This document shows, in pieces, positions 34,602 through 42,795 of a stretch of DNA of 64,000 bases (the first letter of the stretch is position 1; every line of letters starts with the position of its first letter). The notes under the pieces are model-generated. The model was given only the letters and a program-made list of their open reading frames with translations, was not told where the DNA came from and ran no database searches. This DNA comes from VFJJ01 sp031362415 (GTDB taxonomy: Bacteria > Actinomycetota > Acidimicrobiia > IMCC26256 > VFJJ01), in NCBI GenBank assembly GCA_031362415.1, contig JANLSK010000133.1, positions 8,646-72,645 on the forward strand, read 5' to 3'. A program made the translations under genes and the position numbers.

Positions 34602-35129
34602 ATGTCCAGCACCATCACCATCATCGGCAACCTGACCCGCGATCCCGAGATGCGTTACACCGCCAATGGCCAGTCCAACGCCCGTCTGGGTGTGGCGGTG
34701 AGCCGCCGGTGGATGAACCGACAGACCAACGAGTGGCAGGAACAGACGAGCTTCTTCAACGTCGTCTGCTGGGGTGACCTGGCGAACAACGTCTCCGAAT
34801 CGCTCGTGAAGGGCGCCCGGGTCGTCGTGACCGGGCGGCTCGAGCAGCGCTCCTACGAGAACGCCCAGGGCGAGCAGAAGCAGGTGGTCGAGATCGTCGC
34901 CGACGAGATCGGGCCCAGCCTGCGCTACGCGACCGCCCAGGTTTCGCGGACCGAACGTCGCGACGGTGGCGACTTCGGCGGGGGCCAGGGCGGCGGTCGC
35001 GGCGGCGGTGGTGGCGGTGGCGGTAGCCGTCCGGCCCCGGCACGCGAGAGCGCTCCGGCTGCTTCGCCGGCCCCGGGCGCTGCGAGCCCTGCGGGCGACG
35101 ACTACGGATTCGACGAAGAACCCTTCTGA
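34602..35129 (+). CDS. ssb: Single-stranded DNA-binding protein
   Basis: SSB coats single-stranded DNA during replication and repair. The 175-residue product has an OB fold (about 1-110; ITIIGNLTRDPEMRYTANGQ, RLEQRSYENAQGEQKQVVEIV), a Gly-rich linker (about 125-145), and the acidic partner-binding tip ending DEEPF. It lies 13 bases after rpsF and 31 before rpsR. Confidence 0.97.
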   Translation: MSSTITIIGNLTRDPEMRYTANGQSNARLGVAVSRRWMNRQTNEWQEQTSFFNVVCWGDLANNVSESLVKGARVVVTGRLEQRSYENAQGEQKQVVEIVADEIGPSLRYATAQVSRTERRDGGDFGGGQGGGRGGGGGGGGSRPAPARESAPAASPAPGAASPAGDDYGFDEEPF

Positions 35130-35160
35130 CGCTGTTTCGATCTGAGAACGAGGAACGATC

Positions 35161-35568
35161 ATGGCACGACCCCCCAAGCCCCGTGGCAAGTCTGCGGCCG
35201 CAGCCAAGCGAGCGCCGCGGCGCAAGAAGCCTTCGCCGTTGGCCCCCAATCAGAGCTGGGTCGACTACAAGGACGTGAACCTGCTCCGACGGTTCTTGTC
35301 GGAGCGGGCGAAGATCCGGGCCCGCCGCGTCACCGGGCTGTCGCAGCAACAGCAGCAGGAAGTCTCCCGGGCGATCAAGCTGGCTCGCGAGATGGCCCTC
35401 CTTCCGTACGTGCACCGCGCCGTCACCGTCCGCAAGGGCGGAGGCAAGCGGGGCGACGGCGAGCGCCGCGGTCGGCGCGACGAGGGTCGTCTCGAAGAGC
35501 TCCCCGAGGAAGCGACCGCCGACATAGCGGTTGACCTGGCCGACGACACGGTCGTTGAGGAGGTCTGA
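35161..35568 (+). CDS. rpsR: 30S ribosomal protein S18 with C-terminal extension
   Basis: The S18 core is clear at about residues 30-85 (VDYKDVNLLRRFLSERAKIR, RRVTGLSQQQQQEVSRAIKL, REMALLPYV). The zinc-binding cysteines of C+ paralogues are missing. The family is normally 75-90 residues, but this frame continues to 135. It adds a basic Gly/Lys/Arg stretch (95-110) and an acidic tail (LEELPEEATADIAVDLADDTVVEEV). The stop lies 2 bases before rplI, so the extension is part of the gene and not a missed stop. Confidence 0.94.
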   Translation: MARPPKPRGKSAAAAKRAPRRKKPSPLAPNQSWVDYKDVNLLRRFLSERAKIRARRVTGLSQQQQQEVSRAIKLAREMALLPYVHRAVTVRKGGGKRGDGERRGRRDEGRLEELPEEATADIAVDLADDTVVEEV

Positions 35569-35570
35569 CG

Positions 35571-36017
35571 ATGAAGGTCGTACTGCGAGCAGACGTACCC
35601 GATGTGGGTACTCGCGGCGATGTGGTTGAGGTGGCCGACGGCTACGGACGTAACTTCCTCCTCGCTCGCGGGTTGGGGATCGCCGCGTCGAAGGGCGCCA
35701 TTGCCCAGGCCGAGACGATGAAGCGGGCCAGCGCCAAGCGCGACCAGCGCGATCGTGAGAACGCGGCTCGGGTGTCGGGGTTGTTGACGGCCAAGGCCAT
35801 CCGCATCCCGGCTCGGGCCGGCGACGACGGTCGGCTCTTCGGGTCGGTGACCGCCATCGCCATCGCCGAGGCCGTCGTGGCCCAGACCGGCGTCGAGATC
35901 GATCGGCGCAAGCTCGTGCTCGACGAGCCCATCCGGTCCCTCGGCGTGCACAGCGTCGTGATCAAGCTCCACTCCACCGTGGAGACCACGCTCACCCTCG
36001 AGGTGGTCGTCCAGTAG
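35571..36017 (+). CDS. rplI: 50S ribosomal protein L9
   Basis: L9 binds 23S rRNA with its N-terminal domain and has a long connecting helix. The 148-residue product is full length: the N-terminal KVVLRADVPDVGTRGDVVEVADGYGRNFLLARGL is the L9 signature, and the C-terminal domain contains DGRLFGSVTAIAIAEAV. It lies 2 bases downstream of rpsR. The last gene of the ribosomal group before the dnaB spacer. Confidence 0.97.
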   Translation: MKVVLRADVPDVGTRGDVVEVADGYGRNFLLARGLGIAASKGAIAQAETMKRASAKRDQRDRENAARVSGLLTAKAIRIPARAGDDGRLFGSVTAIAIAEAVVAQTGVEIDRRKLVLDEPIRSLGVHSVVIKLHSTVETTLTLEVVVQ

Positions 36018-36155
36018 TCGGTGCCAGCTCGGTGCCATCGCAGTACCGGGTCCGGGTCGGGTCCGAGTCGGGGCCTGCGGGTCTTGGGGCGGCGAGCATG
36101 GAAGTGAGAACGGGTCGCGGCGGGCTCTTCGGGGTCCGCCGCCTCGCGTCGGGTC

Positions 36156-36184
36156 TTGCGTGTGACCGGTTGATCTGCCATGAT
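36156..36184 (+). promoter_or_regulatory. Candidate dnaB promoter
   Basis: TTGCGT (36156-36161) and CATGAT (36179-36184) are 17 bases apart. Transcription would start near 36191, inside the palindrome at 36186-36199, giving a leader of about 300 bases before dnaB. The 474-base rplI-dnaB spacer (36018-36491) holds only this promoter, the palindrome and the DnaA boxes. Confidence 0.4.
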
Positions 36185-36185
36185 A

Positions 36186-36199
36186 CGAACATTCGTTCG
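36186..36199. promoter_or_regulatory. LexA/SOS-box-like palindrome upstream of dnaB
   Basis: CGAAC-ATTC-GTTCG is a perfect 14-base inverted repeat. It matches the core of the Gram-positive/actinobacterial LexA box (TCGAAC-N4-GTTCGA) except for the outermost base of each arm. It overlaps the predicted transcription start, a position suited to repression. Confidence 0.5.
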
Positions 36200-36297
36200 C
36201 ACGTCGAGGCCGGAGCGAAGCGGTGGACCTCGCGGCCGTCACCGAGCCCTGGTGGAGGCAGGTACGCCGCTCGAGGCGAGCGGTCGATCGGTGGCCG

Positions 36298-36384
36298 TTG
36301 TCCACCGTCTGTCCACAGGCTGGAGCGCTCACCCACACCGTCGTCCACAACAAAGTCACAGGGTTGTTCCCCTCGTTGTCCACA
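36298..36384. promoter_or_regulatory. Second DnaA-box cluster, upstream of dnaB
   Basis: Four same-strand sites lie within 87 bases: TTGTCCACC (36298-36306), CTGTCCACA (36309-36317), TCGTCCACA (36341-36349) and a perfect TTGTCCACA (36376-36384). The last matches the high-GC actinobacterial DnaA-box consensus. They lie 33 kb from dnaA, within the predicted dnaB leader. Confidence 0.65.
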
Positions 36385-36491
36385 GGGTGTTCATGTCATG
36401 CTCCCTGCCGGGGAGGCAGGGTCCGAGCGGATGTCGACCGGCGCACGATCTGTCGTGACGTCGGCGGGAAGACCAGGAGGGCCGGGAGCTT

Positions 36492-37910
36492 GTGGCGCAG
36501 TCGATAGCGGCGCGTCGCGTTCAGGGTGGTGGTGTCAGGGGCTCGCACGACGAGCCGCTCGCGCCCGAGCGTTCGAGCGCGAGGCCATCGGGGCGGGTCC
36601 CGCCCCACAACCTGGAGGCCGAAGAGTCGTTGCTGGGGGCGATGCTGCTCTCACGCGAGGCCGTGGCGGTGGCGCTCGAGCAGCGCATCAAGCCCGAGGA
36701 CTTCTACAAGCCGGCCCACGGACACATCTTCGAAGCCATCCACCTCCTGTATGGCCAGGGCGAGCCCGTCGACCCGATCACCGTGGCCGAGGCGCTCCGC
36801 CGGGCCGACGTGCTCGAGGGCATCGGCGGCAGCCAGGCCCTGGTGCGCATCCAGAACGCCACGCCGGCGAGCACCAACGCGGCGCATTACGCCCGCATCG
36901 TCGAGGACTTGGCGCTGTTGCGCCGCCTGATCGGTGCAGCCGGTGAGATCGCCGAGCTGGCCTACGACGAGCCCGACGAGGTGGGCGATGCCCTCGACCG
37001 GGCCGAGACCCTGATCTTCGAGGTCTCGCAGCGACGGGTCACCGATTCGATGCGTGATCTCGGGCAGGTCCTCGAGATCAGCCTCGACCAGCTCGAAGCG
37101 CTCTACGACCGCGGGTCGTCGATCACCGGGGTCCCGAGTGGGTACAAGGATCTCGATGAGCTCCTGCTGGGGTTCCAGCCCTCCGCGCTCATCGTGGTGG
37201 CCGCCCGTCCGGGCATGGGCAAGACCTCGTTCGCGCTCGGCGCGGCCGTCCACGCCGCCATGGAGGCCCGCAAGCCCGTCGTCTTCTTCTCGATGGAGAT
37301 GGGCCATGTGGAGCTCACCCAGCGGCTCCTGGCGTCGGAGGCCCGGGTCGACTCCACCAAGCTGCGGCGGGGGAACCTGGCCGACAGCGACTGGCCCCGT
37401 ATCAGCCAGGCCGTGGGTCGCCTCGCCGAGGCTCCGTTCTTCATCGACGACAACCCCCATTGCACCGTCATGGAGATGCGGGCCAAGTGCCGGCGCATCA
37501 AGGCCCGTGAAGGCGATCTCGGCCTCATTGTCGTCGATTACCTCCAGCTCATGAGCTCGTCACGCCGGTCCGAGAACCGGCAGGTGGAGGTGGCCGAGAT
37601 GTCCCGGGGGCTGAAGATCCTCGCCCGTGAGCTCGAAGCGCCGGTGATCGCGCTCTCGCAGCTCAACCGAGGCGTCGAGTCTCGTCAGGACAAGCGCCCC
37701 TTGCTCGGTGACCTCAGAGAGTCGGGCAGCATCGAGCAGGACGCCGACGTGGTGATGTTCATCTACCGCGACGAGATCTACAACACCGACTCACCCGACC
37801 GGGGCATCGCCGAGATCATCGTGGCCAAGCACCGCGCCGGTCCCACGGGTGCGGTCCGGTTGGCGTTCCTCGACCACTACACCAAGTTCGCCAACATGGC
37901 TCGGGAGTGA
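36492..37910 (+). CDS. dnaB: Replicative DNA helicase DnaB
   Basis: DnaB is the hexameric helicase at the replication fork. The 472-residue product has the N-terminal domain (PPHNLEAEESLLGAMLLSREAV), a linker, and the RecA-like core. Walker A is GMGKTSFALG (about 240), followed by FFSMEMGHVELTQRLL, the Walker B/H3 segment LGLIVVDYLQLM, and the Arg-finger region SIEQDADVVMFIYRDE. Uninterrupted, with no intein at the usual sites. The GTG start follows GGGAG. DnaA boxes and a LexA-like palindrome lie upstream. Confidence 0.97.
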   Translation: MAQSIAARRVQGGGVRGSHDEPLAPERSSARPSGRVPPHNLEAEESLLGAMLLSREAVAVALEQRIKPEDFYKPAHGHIFEAIHLLYGQGEPVDPITVAEALRRADVLEGIGGSQALVRIQNATPASTNAAHYARIVEDLALLRRLIGAAGEIAELAYDEPDEVGDALDRAETLIFEVSQRRVTDSMRDLGQVLEISLDQLEALYDRGSSITGVPSGYKDLDELLLGFQPSALIVVAARPGMGKTSFALGAAVHAAMEARKPVVFFSMEMGHVELTQRLLASEARVDSTKLRRGNLADSDWPRISQAVGRLAEAPFFIDDNPHCTVMEMRAKCRRIKAREGDLGLIVVDYLQLMSSSRRSENRQVEVAEMSRGLKILARELEAPVIALSQLNRGVESRQDKRPLLGDLRESGSIEQDADVVMFIYRDEIYNTDSPDRGIAEIIVAKHRAGPTGAVRLAFLDHYTKFANMARE

Positions 37911-37966
37911 CGGGGGCCCGTCGTCGCTTCGGTAGACGTTGTCGTCCGGCTGGTTCCGTCGACGGC

Positions 37967-38917
37967 TCAGCCGGCCTGGGCCAGTGCAGCGGACGAGACC
38001 GCCCGGGTGCTCGCCGAGGACGACGGAAGGGCCCGGGCGAGCACGCTGCGAGGATCGTCGCCAGCGCGGGCCAACACGGTGGTGACCGTGAGCGAGACCT
38101 CGACCTGAGCGCGCCTGATGGTGTACGGAATCGACACGGCCGATTCGAGCCGAGCGGCGACGAGATCGAGGACGGCGACACCGTCGAGCCCGTCGAGCAC
38201 CGCGATCAGGTGGTCGGGATCGACCCTCGAGATGGTGTCGGACGGGCGGGTGCAGCGCTGGGCCCGATCGGCGAGCTCGAGGACGACAAGGTCGGCGCCG
38301 GAGCGTCCGTGCACCCGCCGGACGTGCGCGACGTCGTCGATCGCCAGCACCACGAGGCCCACGGCCCGGGCGTCGCGACGGGAGCGTTCGAGGGCGTGAC
38401 CGAGGCGATCGGCCACGAGGACCGGGCCCGGCAGGCCCGTGAGCCCGTCGCGCCAGGGCGACGGCGAGGTGGATGGGGATGGGCCGGGGCCGGGCAGACC
38501 GACGAACAGCGCCATGCCGCTGCAGCCGCGTTCGTCGATCAGTGATTCGAAGCGCACGGCGATCTCGTGGACGGCACCGAGCGCGTCGACCCGGCGGACG
38601 TCGAGCTCGCACTCGTCGGCGCGGCCGTGACGGATCCGGTCGCGGACGCGGTTGACGAGGTCGCGATCGTCGGGATGGAACAGCTCGACCATCCTGCGGC
38701 CGACCAGCGCGTCGGGTGTGGTCTCGAACACGGCGGCGACGGCGGCGCCGGCCTCGGCCACGAGCCCCGAGGGCCGACACAGGAGTGACGCCCGGGCGGT
38801 GATCGCCGAGGCCGTGGACGGGGTGACGCCCCGGGGCCGAGTCGAGACACCAGCTGCGCTGGAGGCGCTCGGGACACTGGAGGCACTGGTGACGGTGGAG
38901 GCAGGCTGATCGTTCAT
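37967..38917 (-). CDS. PAS-GGDEF-like protein with degenerate active site
   Basis: The 316-residue product has a PAS-like domain (about 45-145; LVAEAGAAVAAVFETTPDALVGRRMVELFHPDDRDLV) and a diguanylate-cyclase-like domain (165-305; WRDGLTGLPGPVLVADRLGHAL, then VGLVVLAIDDVAHVRRVHG). The catalytic GGDEF position reads VDPDH, so c-di-GMP synthesis is unlikely; a binding or structural role is inferred. Convergent with dnaB. The ATG at 38917 is 8 bases after a TACCGT -10 box on the minus strand, which suggests a leaderless message. Confidence 0.75.
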   Translation of the reverse strand: MNDQPASTVTSASSVPSASSAAGVSTRPRGVTPSTASAITARASLLCRPSGLVAEAGAAVAAVFETTPDALVGRRMVELFHPDDRDLVNRVRDRIRHGRADECELDVRRVDALGAVHEIAVRFESLIDERGCSGMALFVGLPGPGPSPSTSPSPWRDGLTGLPGPVLVADRLGHALERSRRDARAVGLVVLAIDDVAHVRRVHGRSGADLVVLELADRAQRCTRPSDTISRVDPDHLIAVLDGLDGVAVLDLVAARLESAVSIPYTIRRAQVEVSLTVTTVLARAGDDPRSVLARALPSSSASTRAVSSAALAQAG

Positions 38918-39077
38918 CGTCGAGGACGGTACGGGCCGCTGCGTCAACGAGGGGTCATGCGAACCTTAGGAACGGGCAAGGTCGGCTTGGCTGAGCTGCG
39001 GTCTCGGCCGGCTGGCCGCTCCGTCGTTGCGGATCTTCCTCGCCCATTTCCGGCCTCCGCCGCCGAGGTGCAGGCCG

Positions 39078-40109
39078 TCAGCGGAACGCGGGGAGGACCT
39101 GATCAGCGAAGGTGCGCATCCACTGCTCCTGGTCGCTCACGAACTGCGCAACGACGAGGTTCGTGGCACCGATGGAGGCCACCTCTCGGAGTCGATCGAT
39201 GCAGTGCTCGGGTGGCCCGGTGATCGTGCCCTGCCGGGCCAGGAAGTTGCGCAGCCCGTACTTGGCGAGGAGAGCGTTGTTGGGGTTCTCGGCGCCGGGT
39301 TGGGCGTGATGGCGCGACTGGTACTCGCCCATGAGCCGGGTCATGGGCTCCTTTAGCTCCTCGGGCAACCCCTTGCCCTCCAGGGTGAAGCGATAGACGT
39401 GATTGGCCGTGCCGGCCAGAACCGAGGAGATCGAGTCGATGCCCGCTCGCTCGGTGGGGGCGAACAGGAGGTTGGCCATGCACCAGATCTCGATGTCGTC
39501 GATGGTGCGACCCGCCTCGGCAGCCCCCACCCCGATGTGCTCTCGGGCCACGGCCATGCGCTCGGGCGTGAGGGAGTTCGAGAGGATGACCCCGTCGGCG
39601 ATGCGTCCGGCGAGACGCTGGGTGCGAGGGCCCTCGGCGGCGATCCACACCGGGACCCGTCGGGCGTCGGCACCGAGCCAGTGCAGCCCGATGCGCTGGC
39701 CGTCCCAGTCGACCGTCTCCCCGGCGCTCAGGCGGGTGACGGCGCTGGCGTAGGCCCCGATCTCGTCGACGGTGCCCGCGCGGACGCCGATGTTGCGCAG
39801 GGCGCTGTCGCCCGAGGCCAGTCCGTACCGGAAGCGGCCGCCCGAGATCTGCTGCACGCCGGCCGCGGCCGAGGCGGTCACCGCAGGATGACGGGTCATC
39901 GGGTTCGACACGGTGATCGCCAGATCGGGCCGGGTGGTGTGGCAGGCGGCGAACGTCATCATCGTGAAGCACTCGGCCCACAGCGATTGGGAGTCGCCAC
40001 AGGTGAGGAGATCGAAGCCCGAACCTTCGGCCGTCGCCAGCCACCGGCGGTAGTCGTCGAAGCGGCGGATGGTCGTTCCCGTGCCGAAGCGCATCGGCGG
40101 TGTGTCCAT
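39078..40109 (-). CDS. LLM-class (luciferase-like, probably F420-dependent) oxidoreductase
   Basis: The 343-residue product has the bacterial-luciferase-like TIM barrel: GFDLLTCGDSQSLWAECFTMMTF, NPMTRHPAVTASAAAGVQQISGGRFRYGLASGD, and VPVWIAAEGPRTQRLAGRIADGVILSNSL. Actinobacterial members often use coenzyme F420, and the GLASGD region fits that group. The substrate is unknown. The ATG at 40109 is 6 bases after TAGCGT (40121-40116), consistent with a leaderless start. A GTG at 40112 is the alternative. Confidence 0.88.
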   Translation of the reverse strand: MDTPPMRFGTGTTIRRFDDYRRWLATAEGSGFDLLTCGDSQSLWAECFTMMTFAACHTTRPDLAITVSNPMTRHPAVTASAAAGVQQISGGRFRYGLASGDSALRNIGVRAGTVDEIGAYASAVTRLSAGETVDWDGQRIGLHWLGADARRVPVWIAAEGPRTQRLAGRIADGVILSNSLTPERMAVAREHIGVGAAEAGRTIDDIEIWCMANLLFAPTERAGIDSISSVLAGTANHVYRFTLEGKGLPEELKEPMTRLMGEYQSRHHAQPGAENPNNALLAKYGLRNFLARQGTITGPPEHCIDRLREVASIGATNLVVAQFVSDQEQWMRTFADQVLPAFR

Positions 40110-40212
40110 CACCCCACGCTACGACCGGGGCCGCTCCTGGCGACACGCTGCCCAAGCCACGCGGCGACCCACGCGTGAACTCAACCGGCCCCCGGGCGGC
40201 AGCCTTCGTGCT

Positions 40213-40446
40213 TCAGTGGCAGGCGCAGGACCCGCAACCGCCGCCCATCGACGATGCGGGGCTGCTGCTGGCGGCCGATGACGACGACGAGGGCCCGCCG
40301 GCGTTGACGGACGCGAAGGCCGACAGCACCCGGCGGGAGTCGTCGTGGCCGTGCGGGCACGAGGCGGGCAGCGACGACTCCGCCATGGGCCGGCGGGCCT
40401 CGAAGACGACATCGCAGGTTCGGCAGCGGTACTCGTAGAGCGGCAT
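40213..40446 (-). CDS. FmdB-type zinc ribbon protein
   Basis: The 77-residue product begins PLYEYRCRTCDVVFEARRPM with the CxxC ... CPHGH pattern of the FmdB regulatory-protein family (zinc ribbon at residues 1-45). It ends in a Ser-rich spacer and a Cys/His-rich tip (GGGCGSCACH) that could bind a second metal ion. The role is unknown. Confidence 0.88.
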   Translation of the reverse strand: MPLYEYRCRTCDVVFEARRPMAESSLPASCPHGHDDSRRVLSAFASVNAGGPSSSSSAASSSPASSMGGGCGSCACH

Positions 40447-40677
40447 GCCCCGAGCCTATCGGCGCCCGTCCGGCGCGTCACACGCCGATGCCGGCCGAGG
40501 CCCACGCTGCTGCCTGCCTTCGCCGGGTGCTGCCGGGCGCCGGGGCTCGGGGTTCGCCGCTATGTCGGGCCCATCGGCCCGCGATGTCGGGACCGCGGTC
40601 GGTTGGCCCGGGCACCGGCGCAGCGGACACTGAGAACAGGATCAGCACCCACCAACCGTCCGTTCGAGGAGTTCGAC

Positions 40678-41802
40678 ATGGAACAACCTGCGCGTTCACG
40701 AGCCGCGACATCGACGTCGACCACGGCGTGGGCGGCGCTCACCACCGTGCTCGTGGTCGCGGCGACGATCCTGAGCGTGTCGGCGCTGGTGAACGACGAC
40801 ACCACCGAGAGCGTGAAGGCGGTGGTCCCGGCGGCCGATGCCACCGCAGGCGCAGTCGGCTCCGGAAGCGCGCCCGTCGCGCCCGCACCCCCGCCCGCGC
40901 CCGCCTTCGACTTCAACGCCGCCGCGTCCGAGGGGTTCGTGGCCCGCGATCCCGCGCTGGGGCCGGCCGAGGAGGGTACCGTCCACGAGCTCACGCTGCG
41001 CGCCACCGAGGAGCCCGTCGAGATCGCGCCCGGGGTCACCCAGGACATGTGGACCTTCGGCGGCACGGTGCCCGGTCCCACGCTTCGGGGTCGGGTCGGC
41101 GACACCTTCCGGGTGACCCTCGTGAACGACGGCCAGGCCGGCCACTCGATCGACTTCCACGCGTCCAAGGTCGCCTGGAACGACGAGATGCGCACGATCG
41201 CTCCGGGAGAGTCGCTCGTGTACGAGTTCACGGCCAAGCACGCCGGGATCTACATGTACCACTGCGGCACGGCGCCGGCGCTGCACCACATCGGCAACGG
41301 GATGTACGGGGCCATCGTCGTCGACCCCCCCGAGCTGGCACCCGTCGACCACGAGTACGTGCTCGTGCAGTCGGAGCTCTACGCCGGCGTCGACGGAGCG
41401 CTGGCCGAGCTGACCCCGATGGTGGAGGAGGACTGGGACGCCGTGGTGTTCAACGGTTACGTGAACCAGTACCGCGATGCGCCCATCCGGGTCGAGACGG
41501 GCGAGCGCATCCGGGTCTGGGTGCTCGACGCCGGGCCCTCGGAAAACTCCTCGTTCCACATCGTCGGCACGATCTTCGACACCGTCTTCAAGGAGGGGTC
41601 GATCGTCCTCGAGCCCGACGAACGCCAAGGTGGTGCCCAAGCCCTCGATCTGCAGCCCGCACAAGGCGGGTATGTGGAGTTCACGTTTGACGAGGACGGG
41701 CTGTACCCGATCGTGACCCACAAGTTCGCCAACGTGGGCAAGGGTGCGCTCGGACTGTTCCAGGCCGGCGAGGTGACCCCCGCCGACGGCGCGGCCCACT
41801 GA
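40678..41802 (+). CDS. Copper-containing nitrite reductase-like (two-cupredoxin) membrane-anchored protein
   Basis: NirK-type enzymes reduce nitrite to nitric oxide. The 374-residue product has an N-terminal membrane anchor (about 17-37), a Pro/Ala linker (50-78), and two cupredoxin domains. Expected NirK ligands are visible: type-1 copper His156, Cys196, His204 and Met209 (MYHC ... HHIGNGM), and type-2 copper His161, His195 and a C-terminal His in IVTHKF. The active-site Asp (SIDFH, D159) is also present. The ATG follows GAGGAG. No accessory denitrification genes are nearby, and other two-domain multicopper oxidases share this fold, so activity is inferred. Confidence 0.8.
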   Translation: MEQPARSRAATSTSTTAWAALTTVLVVAATILSVSALVNDDTTESVKAVVPAADATAGAVGSGSAPVAPAPPPAPAFDFNAAASEGFVARDPALGPAEEGTVHELTLRATEEPVEIAPGVTQDMWTFGGTVPGPTLRGRVGDTFRVTLVNDGQAGHSIDFHASKVAWNDEMRTIAPGESLVYEFTAKHAGIYMYHCGTAPALHHIGNGMYGAIVVDPPELAPVDHEYVLVQSELYAGVDGALAELTPMVEEDWDAVVFNGYVNQYRDAPIRVETGERIRVWVLDAGPSENSSFHIVGTIFDTVFKEGSIVLEPDERQGGAQALDLQPAQGGYVEFTFDEDGLYPIVTHKFANVGKGALGLFQAGEVTPADGAAH

Positions 41803-41830
41803 CGGTCGACGGTCGACGGATGCCGGGGGG

Positions 41831-41971
41831 TCAGTCCCGGGGTGCCCGGGTCGCCATGATGTCGAGCCGGACGTCGTCGAGCGTGCGATCACCGACCCGT
41901 GCGCACACCGCGTCGACCAGCTCGTCGTGGAGCTCCGTCGGGATCTGGGCCACGACGGTGCGCAGCGTCAC
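41831..41971 (-). CDS. Small hypothetical protein (46 residues)
   Basis: The frame from GTG 41971 reads TLRTVVAQIPTELHDELVDA then CARVGDRTLDDVRLDIMATR. Nearly every codon ends in G or C, as in real genes here, and a GGAGGA site lies about 10 bases upstream. It follows nucS by about 40 bases on the same strand. It could be a small amphipathic helical protein. The function is unknown. Confidence 0.5.
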   Translation of the reverse strand: MTLRTVVAQIPTELHDELVDAVCARVGDRTLDDVRLDIMATRAPRD

Positions 41972-42014
41972 CGGCCACGAATCCTCCGAGTCCTCTCGGC
42001 GATGCGTTCGGCCC

Positions 42015-42674
42015 TCAGAACAGGCGCAGGGGGGCGATGTGGGTGCCGCGCAGCTCGTCGAGGTTGACCTCGACGCATTCGATGCCGCGGCTCTCGGCGA
42101 AGACCTTGGCTTGGGGCTTGATCCTGGTGGCCACGAACATCCCCCGGGTCGGAGCGAGGCGGGTGTCGCGGTCGAGGCGTTCCTGGTAGCGCACGAGCTG
42201 CTCGACCCCGGCGATGTCGCCGATCCGCTTGATCTCGACCACGACAGCCCGTCCGGAGCTGTCGCGGCACAGGAGATCGACGGGGCCAATGTCGGTGGGG
42301 TACTCCCGGCGCACGAGCACGAGGTCGTCGCGCAGCGCTGCGACGCGGGCGGCGATGAGCACCTGGAGCTCGGCCTCGACGCCGTCCTTCTCGAGACCGG
42401 GCTCGAGACCCAGATCGACATCGTGGTCATGGAGCACGTCGTGCAGCTCGATGCGCAGCGTCTCGCCCTTGGGATTGCTGATGACGATGGTGCCGTCACA
42501 TTCCTTCACCGTGCACGGCGGGTTCATCCAGTTGAGCGGCTTGTACGCCAGGCTGTCGGCGTGGACGGCCACCGAGCCGTCGGCCTTGAACAGCACCAGC
42601 CGGCGGGCCGGGTCGAGCCGGGCGGCCAGACGGCCCTCGTAGCTGACCGAGCACACCGCAACCAGGATCCGCAC
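42015..42674 (-). CDS. nucS: Mismatch-specific endonuclease NucS/EndoMS
   Basis: NucS cuts both strands at mismatches and replaces MutS/MutL in most actinobacteria. The 219-residue product has the N-terminal RNase-H-like/DNA-binding part (RILVAVCSVSYEGRLAARL, NWMNPPC) and the C-terminal nuclease: VRREYPTDIGPVDLLCRDSS, VVVEIKRIGDIAGVEQLVRY (catalytic Asp, Glu and Lys). It ends LRLF, a beta-clamp-binding-type tail. The GTG at 42674 sits 6 bases after TACGAT, consistent with a leaderless transcript. Confidence 0.95.
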   Translation of the reverse strand: MRILVAVCSVSYEGRLAARLDPARRLVLFKADGSVAVHADSLAYKPLNWMNPPCTVKECDGTIVISNPKGETLRIELHDVLHDHDVDLGLEPGLEKDGVEAELQVLIAARVAALRDDLVLVRREYPTDIGPVDLLCRDSSGRAVVVEIKRIGDIAGVEQLVRYQERLDRDTRLAPTRGMFVATRIKPQAKVFAESRGIECVEVNLDELRGTHIAPLRLF

Positions 42675-42795
42675 GGCGGGATCGTAGGCGCCCGATCCGT
42701 TCAGCCCGGCTCCGGGCACCCGGCGGGGTCGAGCGCGGCCGCGTGTCGTCGCGGCTGATTGACGGGCGTCCACACCGGGGCCGAGGCTGGGGCCC

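Noticed and set aside
36492..37910. Possible intein in dnaB
   Set aside because: The helicase core is continuous through the usual intein insertion sites and the length is normal.
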